Shown here: piece by piece, positions 1 to 10,100 of the stretch
Position numbering within the stretch: position 1 is the first letter of the stretch
Layout of the letters: each line of letters starts with the position of its first letter
Source of the DNA: Prunella strophiata
Taxonomy: Eukaryota > Chordata > Aves > Passeriformes > Prunellidae
Direction: 5' to 3'
Length of the DNA: 64,000 nucleotides
NCBI GenBank assembly: GCA_036583965.1
Contig: JAZBQD010000014.1
Coordinates: 27,013,490-27,077,489 of the forward strand
Translations under genes and position numbers: made by a program
The notes under the pieces: model-generated
What the model saw: the letters and a program-made list of their open reading frames with translations, nothing else
What the model was told of the DNA's origin: nothing
Database searches by the model: none

Positions 1-1085
1 TCTGGCATTTAACAAGGTATTGAGAAAAGTCACTGAGGTCTGCTAAAACACACACAGCAATTAACAAGTCAGATTCTGAGTCACTGAATGTTTCTTTAAA
101 AGTCCTTCACTGCAGCATAACTTCATTACTTACTGGACAGATGAACAACACTCTAAAGACTCTAAGTATCCTAAGCTGGGGAACAGGGTATTAAGTGATG
201 CTTTCACATCAGAAGGACAGATCAGCCATCAACTACCATACCCTGTATTCAGCAGTTTGAAAATCAGAGGTGCCTCATAAAATCCCTCTTCCATCAAGAC
301 AGCAGATCTAATATTTATAAGTAAAGAACAGGTGGTACATACAGGTGGAAGAGCTACACCTGTTATTTATTCTTTTTCTTCATAGGAGAAGTTTTTCAAC
401 AATTTCATGTCTACTCTAGTACTGCTGCTACAAACATAGTTGAAGAAAAAATATTACATAGACAGCTAGCGTATGTGTGTACACACATATACACACACTA
501 TACATACAGGCATATACCCAAATACATTACTTCACAGATTACATTTAAATGAGTCATTAAACAGATGTATTTAAAATGCATACCTATATCTGTAGCTATC
601 ATATATATATATATGTATGTATTTAAAAACACTTGTTAAAAAAAACAAAAAAACAAAAAAAACCCACACACCCCTTTTCCTAACTTTTCTTTTTTTGAGA
701 AACCACTGCTTTATTATTAAATTAAGTTGATTACAAGCATCCAACAGAAAGCCATCAGACCATGTGACTTAATCTGCCAGGTTTCCAAAACTAAACACGT
801 TAAGGTTGCCTACTATTCTTCTCTAGGAGATGCTACAGCAGCCGGCAAGTGAGACAAACAGCTTTTAGCAGACCATAACTTTGAACATTATTAGACATGC
901 TGAAAACAGCCGCTATAGTTAATTCACAAGATTTTTCATGCTATATTAGAACAGGCTTTCTAAAAGAACTTTTAAAAACCAGCATGGATCACTCAGTCAA
1001 ATGTGATGTTAAAAGTAGTAAGGTGCTTAGTGAGCACATCACCTGCAGTTAGTAGCTGTTCCACATGCCACTATGACAAACATAC
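1..1085 (-). other. TMPO intron 4, 5' part
   Basis: Follows the exon 4 donor and runs off the window. I looked for the next beta-type exon and did not see it. The interval is AT-rich with an (AT)n run at 601-614 and an A/AC-rich tract at 637-672. Confidence 0.8.
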
Positions 1086-1186
1086 CTGGTTGTGTTCAAC
1101 AACTCTTTTTTGTTTGAGTGTTACTGGCGTCTTCGTCCTGGCTTTCAGAGGTTCTCTCTTCTCAAGCCTCAGCTCAGTCTTCGGAT
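1086..1186 (-). CDS. TMPO: TMPO exon 4 (codons 176-209, first beta/gamma-type exon)
   Basis: This exon is too short to appear as an open frame, but it is clear by homology. After an acceptor TTGCAG at 1192-1187 the frame reads [15 protein letters not shown], then the stretch ending [15 protein letters not shown], and stops exactly on the Gln codon before donor GTATGT-like GTATG. It aligns with the start of the beta-specific region of human LAP2 (EEDSK...EHNQ), with one extra Val. The 101-bp length restores the phase left by exon 3. The next exons of the beta series, including the lamin-binding and membrane-anchor exons, are not in the window. Confidence 0.93.
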
Positions 1187-4100
1187 CTGCAACCAGTTTT
1201 AACTAGTTTCAATAAAACTGCTAGTTGTTGTACTAGTTGAAACCACATGTATTTTAATAAAAATTCATTTTGAGAACCAACATAACTCTTATGAGTTATT
1301 TCCTTAAAAAGCTGTGAAACAGGTATATTTCTCTATTAAATGTATAAGAACAAAGACTTTTGAAGAATAATAAATTTTAAAACACTGATCCACATATTTA
1401 CTTTTTTTGCTAAGCATCCTACATTTCAGATAAGCCTTAACAAATTCAGCAGTTTCATGTAGAAACTGCTATCAAATTGCAATTCCTTTTACCAAAGTAC
1501 CATTCTACTATTGATTGTAGAGTAAAGGTATTGAAGCTTGTCAATGTTGTTTGAAGTTGTCAGCTTAGTTTCCTCTCATACATGTCCTTTCATATAAAGC
1601 CCCATTTTTGATGCAGTAGAAAGGAGAGTGGTTAGCAGTCATCTCACCACTAAAACGATGCATTATTTCCACTGCTTTTCTAAAATTCTAATAGCTTTAC
1701 ACCAACATATTTAAGACTTTTATTAATAAAAAACTTTTTTTTTGGTAGGGGAGAAGGGGAATATTTGGGTTTGAGTTTTTTTTTTTCCCCAGTGTGTGAA
1801 CAGTTCAGTATTTATATGAAGCATACGTAATTATAAGAAGTTAACTGTCAGTTGTGACTAGTCTCTTGGCTGTCCCAAACATTAATAAATCGATCTCTAA
1901 CATCCTTTCCCCTTTAAAAGTGCAAGATATAAAAGTTGAAAAACAAGCCCAAATATGCAAGGGAGATCAATCCAATTACTAGTTGTATTTCAACCCTTTC
2001 TGTCCTATGTCTATGGAAATTCCCGTAAAAAACAAAACAAACCCACTCCCAAAACCAAACCACACTAAATAAGCATCTTCTAACACTCCATTCAAGTAAT
2101 TCTTTAAAATCTGTGCTGTTTTTATTTTTTGTAAAATGCACAATGGTGTGTTTTCAGTTCCACTTCCCCCACCACTATGCATGCTTGATACAAACTTGAT
2201 ATTAAAACCCACAAAACACACACCCAGGACCAACCAATCAACCCACCCTCAACTAAGTCCATAAGGAACAGAGCATAAAAGGAGCTGAATCATAAGTGCT
2301 AGCCATTAAACAAAAAAGAACAAAAGTTTAATAAACAAACATATATTCACTATCCCACAGTAAGTAACTATTGTGAGTACCATAAGACAAAATTGGACTA
2401 TTATTTAAGTATGAAGCGCAAAGAACATTGAAACACCCAACATGCAGTTCTGTCTATTGGATTTACAGGCTCCATTCAGTCTGGGGAAAATGGATAAAAG
2501 GGACCAGTTCAGTAGCAAAAGGTTTTCTTTCCCAGAACAGGCACCTGAATCACTGTGCTGGTACTGCATGATCAAGTACATGACTGACATGGCCCACAGC
2601 AGTATTTTACAGCCTTGCCCAACAGCAAGAGCATACCTCTTTAGATTATTTCTATTGCAAGTATTATTAAGGTATAATTTGAACTGTTCCATGCAAGTTC
2701 CACTTGAGTCTTACCTTCCTCATTGTCACTGTACTGGTCAGAATCATTGTTTCCATTCTGTCTGGTGTTCTCAGTAGTTGAAATTGCTGGGAGAGGCACA
2801 GGTGCCTTCAGGTCAGGACCTTGTTCCATCAGTTTCAAAAGCTTCTTCTCATAAAGCTTCCTAGTAGTAGCTATAACAGGGAAGGATATATGTTAGAGAA
2901 ACAGTTTTAATCTTCCCTGACTTGACTGATAGAACTTCGCTGTTCCATATTCTTTGGGAATTTTTTAATATAATGTTTTGTTTATTTTTAATCAGTTTGT
3001 ATGGCCCAGAGTGTCTGTCTCTCTCTCTAGATATATATATATATACACACACACACACTCTCTCTTCTAGGTACACAACCCTGCCTCTAAGGCTCCTAAC
3101 TTTTCAGTTTAAGGGAATTCTTAGATAAACTCAGACCTCTTTGTATGCTGAAAGTTATAGAAAGGAAATCTATGGAAAGGGAATTTACCTCCTTCTTAGA
3201 TGTTTTGCTTCATATGCTGCAATATACAAGTTGTTATTCCCTCACAAAAAAAAAAAAAGAAGTGAATTTGATAGTGCAAGGGCAACAATTTCCATGTAGA
3301 TTGCTCTATTATTCTCCTAATGCCCTTACTCTGGAATTAATTCCCCTGCCTTTACCTTGTTGTCAAATTCAGTCCAATAAGGATCAGAGGTGGTGAAAGG
3401 TAGCAGCAACAACAGAACTTTCTACTTGCTGCCATCTAGCTATCAGGTTGGCTTGTTTGAGCTAAGAGGACATCTGTTTAAAACATTTTAAGTCTAGCAC
3501 ATTCTTCTACATCTGGACTTTGTTGGCAAAAATCTGTAGAAGTGACTAGTGCCTGGGCTGTTAGCTGCAGGAAAAAAAAAATCTAACTTTTAAAGTTTTC
3601 TGATAAGAGGAAACTACCATTTAAAAGAAATGGCAGCCTCTCAAGAAGGAGTCCATACCCTCTAAGAATTAAAGGCAATAAATTAGACCAAATGTAAATG
3701 CCTTTCCAGTGGAATACATAGGTTCTTGAGTAGTATCCAAGAGGTACAGGATGAATAGCAAGGCACGCAGAATCAGCTAACTTAAAAATATTACAGATAA
3801 GACTTTGAATACACACAGGACTGCAGGCTCAGTCATGGACACCTCCATCCTACCTAGGATTTCAAGAACATTCCACAGAAGGCTCTGCATACTACAGACA
3901 ATCTTTTTTTCAAGAGTTGTGCAATCAAATTCCCTTGCCATTAGGCTACTGCACAATCTGAAAGGCAAGGCACTTTGATCTCACATCACAGACAAGTGTC
4001 CAAGGCAGGAGATTACACTGGGGTCAGGACTACTCCTGACATAGGCCAGCACACAGGACAGAATGCTAGGCTAGAAAAAAACATTAGCAAAGGAAAACAT

Positions 4101-7100
4101 GACTGCACAATGCAGTGAGTAGGAAATGCTCTAGGGAGAGGGAAGTTCCCTGTTCTCATTCTGCTCTCAATACTATTAGGTTATTATGTAAGATGTATTT
4201 CCTATTTAAGTGGGCCCAGATCTAAACCTCTGTATCAGAAGACCTAACTACTCCAACACTGAACTTTAACTAATAGTCACACAGCTTCAGAACACAAGTT
4301 GGAACATCTCCAGCTGGCCTAGAACAGGAGAAGCAAACTGCAGACTCGCCCACTTGCAATGCTTCGAGATTTCTCAATGCAAACAGTACAATGAAAATAT
4401 CCTAGGTGGGAATAAGGATTGCAACAGTACTGGTACTAAAAAGTAACTGTATCAGGGAAACTTCACAAGTGAGGTATGTGAGAAATAAAACAGGTAAGTA
4501 TCTACTAGTTCAATTGACCTACCTACAATTGGGCCAGGATTTACTCCATACTTCATAAGTTGCTCTTGAAGGTCTTCATTACTCATCTCTGTTATATCTA
4601 GGCCATCCTTCTCCTCTGGTCTGGGTTTGTCAGTTTTCTTTGTAGCTTTCTGGAACAGGAGTGAGAAATGAGAGATGGTGTTTACAGTAAATACTGAACA
4701 CATCTATTTCTTCTAAGGGAACAAGAAAACATAAGAGTACTAAACATATAAACCCAGGAATAAATTAATTATATTCTCACCCATGATCACTACTAAAGCC
4801 TATGTGAAACAGTACGAACATCACACCTGCTAAGAAAACATGAACAAGTTTTCTGCTTAGGAAGGAAATACCCATTACAAGTCTACCCTTAAAATCACTC
4901 ATTATTCTGGTCTTGTGTTTTAATTTCAAGTTCAAGTATACAGTGGGAAGGGATTGCTTTCCTGTGACTGGAGAAGTAAGCTTCTAGCCATTTCACTATC
5001 ACTACACAAAACTACAAATATTTATGTTACATTGGCATTTCTTTGCATTATTTTTCTACCTGACAGGTAATTTCCTCCTCTAATGATATAGAGCAAGTTC
5101 TTTAGTATCTACATACTTTCAACCAAGTTTCCAAAACCCCTATTCCTACTTGTCCTGTCATTCTCTGTGAGATTACATATATTACAAGGTGAGTACAGGA
5201 AAGGCAAAAATCAGAAACAGTCTCATATTTTCAAAATCCTGCTTGTCTGCTTAGGCCTCAGCTACTTGTAGCTCTAAAAAATTCTAAACCAAACTCTGGC
5301 AACACTACTTGAACACTTGGCAGTGCACCATCACCACATGCAGATGGCTATCAAAATAATCTGCTGAGATGCTACTCCTAAATTAGCAGTTTCCGCTCGA
5401 TCCAAACAGAGTGATCATAACACTTCAACTTAGGAAGCCTCTGTTGCTACAATAGGGATTGTGAAAGTGAAGAGGTACAACACAAAAAAGCACGCTTAGG
5501 ATTTGCATACTCTTTACTAAGAAAGACCTTGATACTACTTTGAAATAAGTCCTATATGCTTGTATTATATAAACAGAAACAATTTCTGCACTTGGGCATT
5601 TTTCTCAACTCAGTTGTCCAGAGGGCCTATCTGGGTTTTGGTTTGGTTTTTTGTGTTTATTTATTTTTTTTTTTTTTTGGTACTAACAAAAGGGATTTTA
5701 TAAGATAGTATATACTGTAAGAGGATTTACATGAGCTAACAGTATCTAGCTATTAATGCAAGTTCAACATTTGTTTGCATGCAAGCTTGGTCTTGCCTCA
5801 AATATCTTGGTATTTTAAAACTAAGCAGGGACTGAATGAGGGTTTCCCAAATATATCTGACTCCAAATCTTCCTCTGACTTCTGGATATTCCAGCATGAT
5901 AAACTTAAAGTTAGCTGCTGAAAAGCAACAGAATCTCTAAGGATCATGGCATTTCTTTATTTTAAGAAATGGAGTCCAAACAGTCCAAAGAAAGTATAGG
6001 GTCATTAAAGCAGCAGATTCGACTAAAGACAGATTTACAACTCACTTTATCAGTCATTCCACTCCTAACTAGTTTTTGAAGCAATTGAGCTGTACACAAG
6101 AAAATCAGCCTGCAGCTGCACTAGACTTTTATTCACTTTTCAACATGTTGCTCATAACATTTTGTCAAGTTAAATATTACATGAACTTTAATTTCATATT
6201 CAATGCATTTTTTCTGGACTACTGAATAAACAGTATTAAACAGACTACTGCCCAAACAGAAAAAAATACTGAAAAAAACGATGGGTTTTCTTGTTGAGAT
6301 CTGTTTAGACTAATGACAGCTCTGGTGTTCGCCCACATCACCGAGCAGATTAATGAAGATGCTAGTCCATATTTCAGAAAAAAACTACCATGGTGCAGGA
6401 AATTGACATTCCAATGACACTTTAGAGAAACTGGAATCCTAATGTAATGTATCTCTACCTTTGTCCACTTAGAGACCACAGAAGATACTACAATATACAC
6501 CAGAAAAACTATTCAGCATTCTGGATGCTTTGCAGAAATCTTAGCCATCAGAAATCTAACTGCAACTAATGAGTACCAGGGTACTCTAACACAAGTAAAC
6601 TCACACATCTCATGGTTTCTTTGTGGCTTTTTTCCCTTCAAAATACCATTTCACTTTTTCCTGCACTACTGTCACAAACAGAGATCATCAAAATAGTCAG
6701 TTTCAGCGAAGAAAAAGAGTAGGGAGGGGATGAAGGAAGTTGAAAGTAATCTGTGTTCTTCAATAATTGGGCCAGACGTGTTCATTTTGTGTTCTGCAAG
6801 GTCACAGCTTTTACTTTTGAACACCTATTCTCCTTAGAGCAGGAGCAAATTACTTCCCTGGTACAAGTAGAAAGCTGCCATTTAACCATTCACTGGACCA
6901 CAAGATGAGTCCCTAGAAGCATAAGGCTGGATAGAAGAATTTCTCACACCTCAGCTGTGGTATGACAGCATTAACTTCAGCGACAACGCTACATTCAATT
7001 ACCACTACTATTATAGTTTAATGCATCACTACGCTTCCTGTGAATCATGACGACTTGTCCGCTGGACCACACCATGAGACAGATCAAAAGAGCTAGCTTA

Positions 7101-10100
7101 AAAGTTTAACACTGCTAAATTAAATACAAAGAAACAAATCCAAAAAACTCACACCCTCATTTACCTGTTCTATGACCACTAGCAAAATTTGTCTTACTGT
7201 GGTGCAGAGATGCAGCATTTGAAATGAAATTGTGGCAGAATTTGCCAATGTAAGGTAGTGCCACTGACCACTCTGCCCATAATGTAAATATTTTCGCAGT
7301 AATACACCCAAATCTATGTAAATATTTTTTGCAACAATATACCCAAATCAATAAATCCTTAAGTGAAGGTCTTCTAATCCGATCCAGAGCTTGCAGCATA
7401 AAAAAAATACTTCTAGTCATGCTATTTTCTAGAAAACAGAAGATGGAAGACTATCCGCATACTTGAGAGTAGCTTGGTTCACATCAGAGATAACAATTTG
7501 GTAGTGGTATCTGTCAGGCTTGGTTTCCAATTGCCTAGGAACTAACTCTTCGAACAAGTACTGAAGAGAATTATAAGCATGGGGCTGCCACACAGCATTC
7601 TCAGTACCAGGGCCACAGAAAAACAACAGCATAAGAGAAGCTCATCTTCTCCAAGTATCATCTCTTGACAGCACAAAGCTTTCATGTTCTTTTGCTAGCA
7701 AGAAGAGCAGACAACACAAGCAACCAGAATTCAGACTTGGAACCTACCCTTACCTTACCTTTGGCATTCCTGCTGAATAGAAATGAACAGCCAGAGACCA
7801 GCTTAATCAGGCAAACTTCATAAGCACCTGTACTAGTCCTAGCTCTGTCCCAAAGACAAACATAAGAAACATGTTGAAAAAGCTGTTAAATAATAAAACC
7901 AACAACTATGGAACATCTCCAGAAAACTATTTTCAAATCCCAAGTTAAATGGCGTCTACATCAGGATACACAAGGATTTTAATCCCAAACAGGTGCAGCT
8001 TCATCACTAGACACAGAAAGGGTCACGGCTTATTTACGATTTCTCTGAATGAGATTAAGATAGGCTAAAGAGAACCCAAATCACACCAGCAGAATGCTAG
8101 TTTAATTCTCCAGTTTGCAGACTTCCCTCTGGTAACAAATAACTATTTCTCTTAGGAGAGGTGAAGATAAGGAACTGGATATGCAAAGTGTTAATAATAT
8201 ACTGTGAAATCGATAGGTCTTTATTCCCCTTGTACTTATTATTCTACCAAACACAGTAATTTCCTGCAGCAGAATTTCCTTTTTTTAAAAATCAAGTCCT
8301 ACTGAACTTTTTAACCTTAAAGGCCTGGAGACAATATTTACCAAGAGCTACAGGACAGACAAAATAAACAATGGGAAGGAAATTGTGCAGCACCAATTCC
8401 CAGATACTGATACACACAACTTAGAGAATTCCCTACCTTTTAACCTTAATTAGTAAGTCCCAGACTTAGAATTTCCAAGCCTACGTACAGTAACAGTCAT
8501 AAATTAGAAGATTATGGACTATTCAACCCTTCCACCCCCTTCTCCTCTCAGACACTAATTTCCATGTCACTTGGTGAAGGAAATGCACCTACTCAAAGTC
8601 TGAAGGTGCAGAACAGCCCGGCAGGACTTCTCATTGTAGTGGGAATTTGGTCATCTCATCCCTGATGCCCACAGCTTTCTCTCAGCCAGCAGATGAGCAC
8701 CTTTTAAAAGGCCACAAAGGATTTAAACTGTATTCTGGGTGACATTTGTGCAGCACATGGTAATTAAGACATACAGCCACAAAGGAAACACCTGAATAAA
8801 CTCCCTGCCTTCACTGGGGACAGCAGAGATGCTTTACACTGCCTCACCTACCCAGTACACTTTCCACAAACCTAATCTTCATAAACTACTAGTTTTACTA
8901 TTACCTTCTCTTTTCCAATAGGGAAGGGGTTGAAGCTGTTGTTACTTCAGCTACAGATATCACAACCACAGCATTCTGACTATGAAAAGCTGGCTCTTTA
9001 TTTACTTGGCTACTTGATTAGAACAAAAAACCTCAACAAACCAAACAAACAACTCTCCCCCTTCCCCCATCAAACCAAACATCTTTACCTGACAGGTCTC
9101 ATGTATGACCTTTCAAACAGGCCCTTCAGGTCCAGATGTTCTCATCATACCTTCATTAACAGGAAACATTTGACTGATCTTTTTCATATAATCACTTTAA
9201 AGGTCAAAAATATCACACAATATATGCTTTAGAAGTGATTCTTCCAGGACATGAAATACACAAGCAGCTCAGTCATAATAATCTATGCATTCTAAGCTCT
9301 GAACAGTTCCTGTTTGACCAGAACATCAAGACAATATTTTTGGTACATGCTTTAAAATAACGGTCCTAGAGAGGCAAAAATGTAATTTCATAGTTAATTT
9401 TCCTGTGAGCTATCTTTGCTGACATTCAGCCCATAACTAACCAGGACAAGGGGCATTCATATGCAGATGGTTCACCCTGCAGCAAAACAGTGTCTTGCAT
9501 ACCTAGTCACTGTCCTCACATACCACTATGCTAAACAGGCTTAAGGGAGAAAAGCAAAAAAGTTGCTCTAAAACATTAGTAGAGCTGGAGAAGCTGGCTC
9601 CTCCAGACAATATTATCAGAGGCACAAACAGGCACGATTTTAAAAGCTTTTCCTGTTCTGGTAGGAATATGTAGCCAAAGTGAGCTATATATTCTCAGGC
9701 TGGATAGAGCTAAGCCAGAAGAGTGACAGATTCAAAACACAGAACTGAATTTGCAACAGAATTCAAACTGTGGGATTTTGTCTCTTCACAGCTTTAGAAT
9801 AGAAAATAGAAAATAAGCATTATCAAATTATCAATAGAAAAATAAGCATTATCAAATGCTAAGAACTTAGAAAATCCCACTAAAATGACAGTGTAGACAG
9901 TTCAAAATTACTAATGACTACAGCCATGTCAAAGCTCTAGTGCCAGTATTGGAGACCTGGTGTAGCTTTCAGTGACTGCAGCATGGATGCTCAGATTATT
10001 CCTTGGCACCTGTTGCTCACAGCCGCTTTAAGGAAAGCGATGCCCGCCCCCTCCAGGACCCCAAAGCCAGCCGCGTGCCCCCGCGGGTGCCGCAGAGGAG

